Below are positions 46,442 to 58,652 of a stretch of DNA of 64,000 nucleotides, piece after piece. The notes under the pieces are model-generated. The model was not told the origin of the DNA and did no database searches. It saw nothing but the letters and a program-made list of their open reading frames with translations. A program made the translations under genes and the position numbers. Position 1 is the first letter of the stretch. Every line of letters starts with the position of its first letter. Source of the DNA: JAFDWI01 sp963764215 (GTDB taxonomy: Bacteria > Actinomycetota > Acidimicrobiia > Acidimicrobiales > Iamiaceae); assembly GCA_963764215.1 (NCBI GenBank), contig CAVXRS010000002.1, forward strand, positions 446,971-510,970, given 5' to 3'.

Positions 46442-47908
46442 TCAGGCGATGGGACGGTCGGTCGGAGCGACCGGCGTGGGAAGGTCCGAGGTGCCCATCA
46501 GAAACGCATCGGCGGCCGCGGCGGCCGAACGCCCCTCGGAGATCGCCCACACGATCAGGCTCTGGCCCCGACCCATGTCGCCGGCCACGAAGACGCCCGG
46601 CACGTTCGTCGCGTAGCCCGCGTCGCGGGCGACGTTGCCCCGTGGGTCCAGATCCACCCCGAGATGATCGAGCAACGGCGACTTCTCCGGCCCGGTGAAC
46701 CCCAGTGCCAACAGCACCAACTCACAGGGCAACTCGAAGGAGGTGTCGGGGACCTCGACGAAGCTCGGACGACCGTCGACCATCTCGCTGCGCACCTCGT
46801 GTGCCCGGAGACCGGCCACATTGCCGGAACCGTCGTCGACGAACTCCTGCGTGTTGACCGCGAAGACCCGCTCGCCGCCCTCCTCGTGCGCCGCGGAGCT
46901 GCGCAGCATCAGCGACCACATCGGCCACGGCGTCGACGCATCCCGGGTTTCCGGTGGCCGCGGCATGATCTCGAACTGGTGGACCGACACCGCTCCCTGA
47001 CGGTGGGCGGTCCCCAGGCAGTCTGCGCCGGTGTCGCCGCCACCGATGATCACCACCCGTTTGCCGTGGGCCGTGATCGGCGAGGCCGCGATGTCGCCGA
47101 GCTGGACGCGGTTCGAAGGTGGCAGGTACTCCATCGCCTGATGGATCCCCCCGAGCTCGCGCCCGGGGATCGGCAGGTCCCGCCACTGCGTGGCACCACC
47201 GGCGAGGATGATCGCGTCATAGGTCGCGCGGAGTTCGTCGACGGGGAGATCCGCGCCGACTTCGACCGAGGTGCGGAACTCGGTTCCTTCGGCCTCCATC
47301 TGGGCGAGCCGACGGTCGATGAACCGCTTCTCCATCTTGAACTCGGGGATCCCATACCGCAGCAGGCCACCGATGCGGTCCGCCCGTTCGAACACGACCA
47401 CCGTGTGACCGGCGCGGGTGAGCTGCTGCGCGGCCGCCAGCCCTGCCGGCCCGGAACCGACCACGGCCACCTTCCGGCCGGTCTTGACCTCGGCCACCAC
47501 CGGGCTGACCCAGCCCTCGGCGAACGCCCGCTCGACGATCTCGAACTCGACCTGCTTGATCGTCACCGGCGGCTGGTTGATGCCCAGCACACATGCGGTC
47601 TCACACGGCGCCGGACACAGTCGCCCGGTGAAGTCCGGGAAGTTGTTGGTGGCGTGCAACCGGTCGGACGCGTCCTTCCACTGCCCCCGCCAGACCAGGT
47701 CGTTCCAGTCGGGGATGATGTTGCCGAGTGGACACCCCTGATTGCAGAACGGGATCCCACAATCCATGCAGCGACTCGCCTGGGCACGCAGCTCGGCCTC
47801 GTCGAAGGGCTCGTAGACCTCCTTCCAGTCCTTGAGCCGTACCGGAACAGGTCGGTGCGCCGGCAGTTTGCGTTCGGTGTGTTCGAGAAATCCCTTGATG
47901 TCGGCCAT
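46442..47908 (-). CDS. gltD: glutamate synthase small subunit
   Basis: 488 residues. The N-terminal 4Fe-4S ligands are in CMDCGIPFCNQGCPLGN and CPAPCETACVLG. The FAD motif is VVGSGPAGLAAAQQL, the NADPH motif VIIGGGDTGADCLGTA, and VFVAGDMGRGQSLIVWAI closes the FAD site. It passes electrons from NADPH to the large subunit for reductive conversion of 2-oxoglutarate and glutamine to two glutamates. It follows gltB with a 9-bp gap. Confidence 0.96.
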   Translation of the reverse strand: MADIKGFLEHTERKLPAHRPVPVRLKDWKEVYEPFDEAELRAQASRCMDCGIPFCNQGCPLGNIIPDWNDLVWRGQWKDASDRLHATNNFPDFTGRLCPAPCETACVLGINQPPVTIKQVEFEIVERAFAEGWVSPVVAEVKTGRKVAVVGSGPAGLAAAQQLTRAGHTVVVFERADRIGGLLRYGIPEFKMEKRFIDRRLAQMEAEGTEFRTSVEVGADLPVDELRATYDAIILAGGATQWRDLPIPGRELGGIHQAMEYLPPSNRVQLGDIAASPITAHGKRVVIIGGGDTGADCLGTAHRQGAVSVHQFEIMPRPPETRDASTPWPMWSLMLRSSAAHEEGGERVFAVNTQEFVDDGSGNVAGLRAHEVRSEMVDGRPSFVEVPDTSFELPCELVLLALGFTGPEKSPLLDHLGVDLDPRGNVARDAGYATNVPGVFVAGDMGRGQSLIVWAISEGRSAAAAADAFLMGTSDLPTPVAPTDRPIA

Positions 47909-47917
47909 GTCGTCTCC

Positions 47918-52469
<4,552 letters not shown>

Positions 52470-52600
52470 GCGTCCTTCCCATGTGAGGCGATCTCGGCGG
52501 ACAGCTCGCCGGGACGCCATTGGCCCAACGAATAGGAAAGCCAATCGTACAAGATCGATTCCGGACACAGAAAGCCGTTTCCCGGGACTCCCCACTGCAA

Positions 52601-52606
52601 TAGGGT
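52601..52606 (+). promoter_or_regulatory. -10 element of the epoxide-hydrolase-like gene
   Basis: TAGGGT, 7 nt before the ATG at 52614; no ribosome binding site. Confidence 0.45.
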
Positions 52607-52613
52607 CGGTCGG

Positions 52614-53493
52614 ATGGACGCCACGCACCCGTCACGAGCCTCGGTCGACCTCGGCGATGTCGAGTTGCACTGGCTGGAATGGGGTCCACCCGACGGGCGT
52701 GTGGCCCTGGCCGTGCACGGGTTCCCCGACACCGCGCACACCTGGCGTCACCTGGGCCCCGCGCTCGGCGAACAAGGCTGGCGGGTGGTGGCCCCGTTCC
52801 TGCGCGGCTATGCCCCCTCGACGGTGCCGGCTTCGGGTGACTACCGCATCGAGCGCGCTGGTCGGCGACGTACGGGGACTCGCCGATCACCTCGAGGCCG
52901 AACGTCCGGTGCTCGTCGGCCACGACTGGGGGGCGATCATCGGCTACGCGGCGGTGGCATCGGCGCCGACGCGTTTCGATCGGCTGGTGACCCTCGCGGT
53001 GCCGCCGCTGGCCACGGTGATGGCCGGGTTCATGACCTTCGAGCAGATCCGGCGCTCGTGGTACATGTTCGTCTTCCAACACCCGCTCGCCGAAGGTGTG
53101 GTGGCCGCCGACGACCTGCGATTCATCGACGAACTGTGGCGCGAGTGGTCGCCCGGCTATGACGCCACCGAGGATCTGGCGTTGGTCAAGGACGCGTTGC
53201 GCGACCCGGCGAATCTGGCCGCGGCGATCGGCTACTACCGGGCGATGCTGGGGCCGGCGCCCGCGGATCCGGACCCGGTCGACGCAGCCGTGTTCGAACC
53301 TTCGCCGGTGCCGACGCTGTACATCCACGGCGCCGACGACGGGTGCATGGGCGCCGAACTGGTCGGGTCCGCCACGGATTCGCTGCCCACGCCGGGCTCG
53401 CGGGCCGAGATCGTCGACGGCGTCGGCCACTTCTCCCACCTGGAGGATCCGGCACAGGTGAACGGACTGATCAGCCGGTTCCTGGCCGGCTGA
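52614..53493 (+). CDS. epoxide-hydrolase-like alpha/beta hydrolase, frameshifted
   Basis: About 292 residues. The oxyanion motif is HGFPDTAHTWRHL, the nucleophile Asp lies in VGHDWGAIIGY, and the acid and His are in YIHGADDGCMG and VDGVGHFSHLEDP. The Asp nucleophile and the HGFP motif point to the epoxide hydrolase/haloalkane dehalogenase branch. The frame slips near 52850, where one extra G turns ISALVGDVRGL into IERAGRRRTG. The substrate is unknown. Confidence 0.8.
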
Positions 53494-53602
53494 GCGTGAT
53501 CGACTGAGCCTGTTCGGGGTTCTGCTCCTCGATGGGACCAGACCCGTCGACAGCGACCAGGACGTTCGCATCCGGTGCGGCCAAAATGTCACACCCACCT
53601 GC

Positions 53603-53608
53603 CACAAT
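53603..53608 (+). promoter_or_regulatory. -10 element of the HNH gene
   Basis: CACAAT, 6 nt before the ATG at 53615, at leaderless spacing. Confidence 0.35.
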
Positions 53609-53614
53609 GAACAC

Positions 53615-54910
53615 ATGTTCGATTCCGTTGCGCTCGCCGAATCCGGTCGAAAGCTCGCCGGGGTCGACGTGGCCGTGTGCACCGACGACGAGTTGTTCGA
53701 CGCGGCGATCGGATTGGCACACCTGCGCAGCCTCGTAGAAGTTGCCGAAGCCCACGTGTTGGGCGAACTCGACAGTCGTCGAGCGACCGATGTGCGCTAC
53801 GGGATGCGCACCACCTCCTGGGTCGCGTCCGAAGCCCGGTGCGCACCGGGGCCGGTTCGTGGCCGGCTTCGGGTGGGACGCGCGCTCCGTGATCATTTCG
53901 ACGTCGTCGATCGGGCCGTGTCCGAGGGGAATCTCAGCTTCGATCACGCCAAGGCCCTCACCGAGACCAGCAACCCGCGTAGCACCGACGCCCTCTCCGC
54001 GGCGCAGGACGAAATCGTCGCGCTCGCCGGCGGTGCCACGTTCGACCAGTTCAAACGCGACGTCACCGCGCTGGCCGAAGTGGCCGACACCGACGGTGTC
54101 GAACCCGACGTCGACACCAACACCCTGAAGATGCCGGTCACCATCGGGAACACCGTCCGTCTCGATGGCACCTTCGATGCCGCCGCCGGGCTCACCCTGC
54201 GCACCGCGGTCAACCGCAAGGCCGACGAACTGTTCCGCCGCTTCACCCGCGACCACGAGGCCACCCCGGACCTGGACGTCCCCGGACGGGCCACGTTGCG
54301 GGCGCTCGCCCTGGTCGAGCTGATCCGCGCCGCGGTCGGAGCCGAACCCGGCACCGGCGCCGCGCCCCGCGCGGAGGTCACTCTCGTCGTGCACGACCAC
54401 GAGGTCACCGACACCGACGGCCAACCCGTCTCCCCGGCAGCCGCGGACATCTGGGGTTGTGACCCCGAGGTCTGGGCCGTCGTGGTCGATCAGATGGGTA
54501 TCCCCGTCGACGTCGGCCACACCCACCGCCTCGCCACCATCGCCCAACGCCACGCCATCGCCATCCGCGACGGCGGGTGCACCTTCCCGGGCTGTGACGC
54601 CCCGATCGACTGGTGTGACCACCACCATGTCGTCGACTGGCACCTCGGTGGCCCCACCGACATGGCCAATCTGGTCGCCTTGTGCCGCCATCACCACGGC
54701 GTCACCCATCGCACCGACTGGTCGATGCAACTCGATGCCGACCAGATCCCGATCTGGACCACCCCGTCGGGGCAGATCCTGATCGGCCAACGGCACCACC
54801 GACGACAAACCGGATGCCGACAACCCGACCACCGACAACCCGACGACCGACAATCCGATCACCGACGACAATCCGGTCAGCTCGTCGACCTCGGTCAGGG
54901 GAGCCGGTAG
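53615..54910 (+). CDS. DUF222/13E12-type protein with HNH nuclease domain
   Basis: 431 residues. The N-terminal 300 residues are the helical DUF222 region (VDVAVCTDDELFDAAIGLAHLRSLVEVAEA ... DHAKALTE). The C-terminal HNH domain reads CTFPGCDAPIDWCDHHHVVDWHLGG, then NLVALCRHHHGVTH, with its Cys pair and His cluster intact. Such proteins are abundant in actinobacteria and often occur as many paralogues per genome; their function is not settled. The last 40 residues are encoded by 15-bp repeats and read better as an acidic D-N-P-T-T tail in another frame, so an indel near 54790 is possible. It overlaps mutY by 16 bp. Confidence 0.85.
   Translation: MFDSVALAESGRKLAGVDVAVCTDDELFDAAIGLAHLRSLVEVAEAHVLGELDSRRATDVRYGMRTTSWVASEARCAPGPVRGRLRVGRALRDHFDVVDRAVSEGNLSFDHAKALTETSNPRSTDALSAAQDEIVALAGGATFDQFKRDVTALAEVADTDGVEPDVDTNTLKMPVTIGNTVRLDGTFDAAAGLTLRTAVNRKADELFRRFTRDHEATPDLDVPGRATLRALALVELIRAAVGAEPGTGAAPRAEVTLVVHDHEVTDTDGQPVSPAAADIWGCDPEVWAVVVDQMGIPVDVGHTHRLATIAQRHAIAIRDGGCTFPGCDAPIDWCDHHHVVDWHLGGPTDMANLVALCRHHHGVTHRTDWSMQLDADQIPIWTTPSGQILIGQRHHRRQTGCRQPDHRQPDDRQSDHRRQSGQLVDLGQGSR
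54817..54875 (+). repeat. 15-bp tandem repeats at the 3' end of the HNH gene
   Basis: Three units of CCGACAAyCCGAyxA (54817-54831, 54832-54846, 54847-54861) and a partial one. In one forward frame they encode D-N-P-T-T, in another R-Q-P-D-H. Confidence 0.7.
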
Positions 54911-55761
54911 AACCCGTCCTGCAAAACGGCCAAGCCGTCGGTGAGCAGCGTTGCCGCGACCCGCCGCGCCCGGACCGGGTCCTCGGGCCAGCCCATCACC
55001 TCGGCGAGCACATCCTGCTCAGCGGAAACCGGTCCGGCCCGCAGGGCATCGACCAGGCGTCCCCGGCCCTGCCGGTCCGAGCCGGCGAAGCGGCTCTGGC
55101 GCGAACCCGTGCCCGCCGTGCCCACCGCCGGGTCGTCGCCGTGGCCGTGCCAGTCGCACCCATCGCGCACCGGGCACGCACCACAACGGGGATTGCGGGC
55201 CACACAGACGGTCGCGCCGAGGTCGAACAGCGCCTGATTCCAGTCCCAACCCCGATGCTCGGGCACGAGCTCGTCGGCTCGCGCCTGGACCTCGGCCCGT
55301 GTCCGCGGACGCCCATCCCAGCGGGCGAGGACCCGTGCGACGTTCGTGTCGACCACGCCGACGTCGTGTTCGAAGGCGAAGACGAGCACCGCCCGGGCGA
55401 TGTAGGGCCCCACGCCTGGCAGGGCGAGCAGGTCGTCCAGCGTGCCGGGAACCCGCGCATCGTGGTCGGCCACGATCACCTGCGCGCTCCGGTGCAGGTT
55501 GACCGCCCGACGGTTGTAACCCAGCCCCGCCCACCGCGCGATCACCTCCCCGACCGGCGCGGCCGCGCAATCGACCACCGTCGGAAAGCGGTCGAGAAAC
55601 GCCCGGTACGGCCCCGACACCCGACCCACCTGGGTCTGGGCGAGCATCACCTCGGAGACCAGCACGGCCCATGGGTCCCGGGTCCGGCGCCACGGCAGAT
55701 CGCGCCGGTGTCCGGCGAACCACGCGAGCAGCGCTTCGGTCCGATCGACGACAGAGAGCAT
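54895..55761 (-). CDS. mutY: A/G-specific adenine glycosylase, short form
   Basis: 288 residues. DLPWRRTRDPWAVLVSEVMLAQTQV contains the catalytic Glu. The helix-hairpin-helix is LPGVGPYIARAVLVFAF, with the Asp in GVVDTNVARVLA, and the 4Fe-4S loop is C-x6-C-x2-C-x5-C (CVARNPRCGACPVRDGC). It removes adenine mispaired with 8-oxoguanine. The C-terminal NUDIX-like domain that reads 8-oxoG in E. coli MutY is absent, and only about 70 residues follow the cluster, as in many actinobacterial forms. The start is supported by a TACGAT element 9 nt upstream. Confidence 0.9.
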   Translation of the reverse strand: MLSVVDRTEALLAWFAGHRRDLPWRRTRDPWAVLVSEVMLAQTQVGRVSGPYRAFLDRFPTVVDCAAAPVGEVIARWAGLGYNRRAVNLHRSAQVIVADHDARVPGTLDDLLALPGVGPYIARAVLVFAFEHDVGVVDTNVARVLARWDGRPRTRAEVQARADELVPEHRGWDWNQALFDLGATVCVARNPRCGACPVRDGCDWHGHGDDPAVGTAGTGSRQSRFAGSDRQGRGRLVDALRAGPVSAEQDVLAEVMGWPEDPVRARRVAATLLTDGLAVLQDGFYRLP

Positions 55762-55770
55762 CGGGGAGGC

Positions 55771-55776
55771 ATCGTA
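55771..55776 (-). promoter_or_regulatory. -10 element of mutY
   Basis: TACGAT on the minus strand, 9 nt before the ATG at 55761. Confidence 0.5.
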
Positions 55777-55843
55777 GAGACCCGACCGCACGACGAACCG
55801 CAGACGACGAGACCGCAAGATGAGTCGACAGAAGCTCGTGGCA

Positions 55844-55849
55844 TAACGT
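55844..55849 (+). promoter_or_regulatory. -10 element of the acyl-CoA dehydrogenase gene
   Basis: TAACGT, 8 nt before the ATG at 55858. Confidence 0.5.
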
Positions 55850-55857
55850 GGCCGACC

Positions 55858-57462
55858 ATGGTTGCAACTCCCGATCTGGATCGCGCCCGTGCCGTCATCG
55901 ACACCGCCCACGAGGTGATCGATGCTGCCACCCGCAAGTTGGCCGACACCCCCGGCGGCATCGACGCCGACCAGGTGCTGGGGTACGAACTGGCCCACGC
56001 CGCCTCCGCGGTCGAGACGGGTCGGGCACTGCTCGACTACGGCACCAAGGGCGACGCCGAAGCACGGATCACCGTGGCCTACATCGCCGACGCCGTGGCC
56101 GAACTGGGCGGCAGGATGTTCGGCCGGGAAGCCGAATGGGGAGTCGATACCGGGGCGCTCGACAAGGCACGCGATTTCGTCGCCGACTACCGGGACCCGG
56201 CGTTCCTGGTGCAGATCACCGACCCGGGCCCACGCCATCTCGACGACGACTTCGAGCTGGTGCAGGACACGTTCCGCCGATTCGCCGACGAGGAACTGGC
56301 GCCGATCGCCGAACACATCCACCGCGCCAACGCCGACATCCCCGAGGAGATCATCGCCGGCCTGGCCGAGATGGGAGCGTTCGGCCTGTCGATCCCGGAA
56401 GAATACGGCGGGTTCGGCACCGGCGGTGAGGGCGAGTACATCGGGATGGTCGTGGCCACCGAGGAACTCTCCCGCGGCTCGCTGGGGGCGGGCGGATCGC
56501 TGATCACCCGGCCCGAGATCCTCACCCGGGCACTGCTGGCCGGTGGCACCGAAGACCAGAAGGCCACCTGGCTGCCGAAGCTCGCCTCCACCGAGGTGCT
56601 CAACGCGGTGTCGGTGACCGAACCGGACTACGGCTCGGACGTGGCCGGCGTGAAGGTGACCGCCCGGCCCACCGACGGAGGCTGGCTGATCAACGGCACC
56701 AAGACGTGGTGCACCTTCGCCGGTCGCGCCGATGTGCTGATGGTGCTCGCCCGCACCGACCCCGATCCGGCCGCCGGGCACCGGGGACTGTCGATGTTCA
56801 TCGTGCCCAAACCCCGGGCCGAGGGTCACTCGTTCAGCTTCGTCCAGGATGCCGACGACGATGCGCCCGGTGGCGGCAAGATGGACGGCCGGGCGATCGA
56901 CACCATCGGCTACCGGGGGATGCACTCCTACGAGGTCGCATTCGAGGACTGGTTCGTCGCGGCCGAGAACCAGATCGGCCTCGCCGACGGTCTCGGCAAG
57001 GGCTTCTACTACCAGATGGCCGGGTTCGAGAACGGCCGCCTGCAGACCGCAGCCCGCGCCATCGGGGTGATGCAAGCGGCCTACGAGTCGGCGGTGGCCT
57101 ACTGCGCCGAGCGTTCGGTGTTCGGCCAGAACCTCGATCAGTACCAGCTCACCCAGGTGAAGCTGGCCCGCATGGCGGTCCTGATCCAGGCGGCCCGTCA
57201 GTTCGCCTACGTCGTCGCCCGCCTCATGGCCGCCGGTGAGGGCAAGCGCGAAGCGTCGATGGTCAAGGCGTACGTGTGCAAAGCCGCCGAATGGGTGACC
57301 CGGGAAGCCCAGCAGCTCCATGGCGGATTCGGCTACGCCGAGGAATACGACGTCTCGCGTTACTTCCTGGACGCCCGGGTGCTGTCGATCTTCGAAGGCG
57401 CCGACGAGACGTTGTGCCTCAAGGTGATCGCCCGGGGCCTGGTGGCGGCGCTCGACACCTGA
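55858..57462 (+). CDS. acyl-CoA dehydrogenase, (2S)-methylsuccinyl-CoA dehydrogenase-like
   Basis: 534 residues, about 130 longer at the N-terminus than ordinary acyl-CoA dehydrogenases. The extension is helical and leads into RHLDDDFELVQDTFRRFADEELAP. VTEPDYGSDVAG and WCTFAGRADV line the FAD site. TIGYRGMHSYEVAF and ENGRLQTAARAIGVMQAAYES are characteristic, and the catalytic Glu is in IFEGADE. The long N-terminal extension and these segments resemble Mcd of the ethylmalonyl-CoA pathway, which oxidises methylsuccinyl-CoA to mesaconyl-CoA. The exact substrate remains an inference. Confidence 0.75.
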   Translation: MVATPDLDRARAVIDTAHEVIDAATRKLADTPGGIDADQVLGYELAHAASAVETGRALLDYGTKGDAEARITVAYIADAVAELGGRMFGREAEWGVDTGALDKARDFVADYRDPAFLVQITDPGPRHLDDDFELVQDTFRRFADEELAPIAEHIHRANADIPEEIIAGLAEMGAFGLSIPEEYGGFGTGGEGEYIGMVVATEELSRGSLGAGGSLITRPEILTRALLAGGTEDQKATWLPKLASTEVLNAVSVTEPDYGSDVAGVKVTARPTDGGWLINGTKTWCTFAGRADVLMVLARTDPDPAAGHRGLSMFIVPKPRAEGHSFSFVQDADDDAPGGGKMDGRAIDTIGYRGMHSYEVAFEDWFVAAENQIGLADGLGKGFYYQMAGFENGRLQTAARAIGVMQAAYESAVAYCAERSVFGQNLDQYQLTQVKLARMAVLIQAARQFAYVVARLMAAGEGKREASMVKAYVCKAAEWVTREAQQLHGGFGYAEEYDVSRYFLDARVLSIFEGADETLCLKVIARGLVAALDT

Positions 57463-57481
57463 GCGATCGGTCCGCTCCGGA

Positions 57482-58069
57482 TCAACACCCGGGGCCGCTG
57501 GGGTCGACGTTGCACGAGCCGATGCTGCTGAACTGCGAGCTCGCCGCGTGACCGAGAAACCCGATGCCCAGGAACATGAACGTCGCGAGGATGGCGACGC
57601 CCAGGCCGACCCAGCCGAGGACCTGAGCGGCGGTGGCCATGCCTTCGCCGGTCTCCGCGCCGTTCGAGGCGCGGATCTCCTTCTTCGCCTTGCCCGCGAA
57701 GACGATGCCGAGGATCGAGCCCACGAAGCACACGACGAAACCCACGAGCGACAGGACCAGTCCGGCGACCGCGCTGGAGTTCGTGCGCGGCGGATACCCC
57801 GTCGGGGACGGGTACCCGGCACCGAACCCGGGAGGCGGGCCGTACCCGGGTGGGGCGCCGTACCCGGGAGGCGGGCCGTACCCGGGAGGCGGGCCGTACC
57901 CGGGGGGGCCGTTCCCGGGTGACGGCGGCGGCGCCGACCAGGCCGGTGGCGCCGTGTGCGGGGCACCCACGATGGTGCCGCATGCGTCACAGGACACTGC
58001 CGACGGCAAGAGTTCCGCACCGCAGTTGGGACAGCTCCTGGAAGGTGTGTCTGGTCCTCCGCCGCTCAT
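57482..58069 (-). CDS. zinc-ribbon DUF4190-type membrane protein (copy 1)
   Basis: 195 residues. An N-terminal zinc ribbon (CPNCGAELLPSAVSCDACG), a PPGYGP repeat linker, and a C-terminal domain with two hydrophobic segments (AVAGLVLSLVGFVVCFVGSILGIVFAGKAKKEIR and a second) form the DUF4190 pattern. The end contains two Cys (SCNVDPSGPGC). Ribosome binding site GGGAGG precedes the ATG. It is a tandem paralogue of the gene just upstream on the same strand. Function unknown. Confidence 0.8.
   Translation of the reverse strand: MSGGGPDTPSRSCPNCGAELLPSAVSCDACGTIVGAPHTAPPAWSAPPPSPGNGPPGYGPPPGYGPPPGYGAPPGYGPPPGFGAGYPSPTGYPPRTNSSAVAGLVLSLVGFVVCFVGSILGIVFAGKAKKEIRASNGAETGEGMATAAQVLGWVGLGVAILATFMFLGIGFLGHAASSQFSSIGSCNVDPSGPGC
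57822..57912 (-). repeat. 18-bp tandem repeats coding a PPGYGP linker
   Basis: Five units encode PPGYGP, PPGYGP, PPGYGA, PPGYGP and PPGFGA. The DNA units are nearly identical (GGGAGGCGGGCCGTACCC on the plus strand) and in frame. Confidence 0.8.
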
Positions 58070-58121
58070 GAACGCCTCCCGGCACTCCGTACGGCCCGCG
58101 CACCGCAGGGTGCGGCCGGCA

Positions 58122-58601
58122 TCACGATCGACCCAACCAGAACAAGAGGAACACCACGCTGAGCACGATGCCGATCCAGCCGATGATCTGACCGGCCTTG
58201 GCCAGGGATTCTCCACCCTGGCGGCCCCAGGACACCCTGATCTCCTGGTTCGCCTTACCCGCGAGATAGATCGCCAGGACCGAGAACACGATCGGGCAGA
58301 AGAACAGCCCGATGATCGAGAGGACCAACGAGGCGATGGCGTTGCCGTTCGTCTTCTGTGCCGCGCCCGGCATCGCGTACATCGGCTGCCCGTACGGTGG
58401 TGACATCGAGGACGGCGGGGCGAATGATCCTGGTGCTCCGGGCATCGGCGGCGCCATCCCCGGCGCCGGGGCAGGTGGCGCGTTGCCCGTCGGCGCACCA
58501 CAGATGTCACAGACGACGGCACCCGGTGACAGCCAGGCACCACAGTTCGCACAGTTGCCTGTCTCCCGTGGCGCCGAGCCACCTGGAGTTCCGTCGCGCA
58601 T
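58122..58601 (-). CDS. zinc-ribbon DUF4190-type membrane protein (copy 2)
   Basis: 159 residues with the same plan as its neighbour: zinc ribbon (CANCGAWLSPGAVVCDICG), a Pro/Met/Ala-rich linker without exact repeats, and a two-helix domain (AIASLVLSIIGLFFCPIVFSVLAIYLAGKANQEIR, then a closing helix). The shared order and the K-A-x-x-E-I-R motif show common descent. GGGGAGAGACG is its ribosome binding site. Confidence 0.8.
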   Translation of the reverse strand: MRDGTPGGSAPRETGNCANCGAWLSPGAVVCDICGAPTGNAPPAPAPGMAPPMPGAPGSFAPPSSMSPPYGQPMYAMPGAAQKTNGNAIASLVLSIIGLFFCPIVFSVLAIYLAGKANQEIRVSWGRQGGESLAKAGQIIGWIGIVLSVVFLLFWLGRS

Positions 58602-58632
58602 CGTCTCTCCCCGATTCCAGTCGACGGCTCCG

Positions 58633-58638
58633 ATACTA
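58633..58638 (-). promoter_or_regulatory. -10 element of the DUF4190 pair
   Basis: TAGTAT on the minus strand about 31 nt before the ATG at 58601. The leader carries a ribosome binding site. Confidence 0.4.
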
Positions 58639-58652
58639 GTTCGCCGGCGTCG

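Noticed and set aside
53615..54910. The HNH protein as a mobile homing endonuclease or part of a defence island
   Set aside because: It has the DUF222/13E12 architecture common in actinobacterial chromosomes, sits among housekeeping genes, and shows no intron, intein, integrase or repeat borders.
54895..58020. A minus-strand frame of over 1,000 codons running from mutY back across the acyl-CoA dehydrogenase
   Set aside because: Only the mutY part carries motifs. The rest is antisense to an intact dehydrogenase and lacks any family feature.
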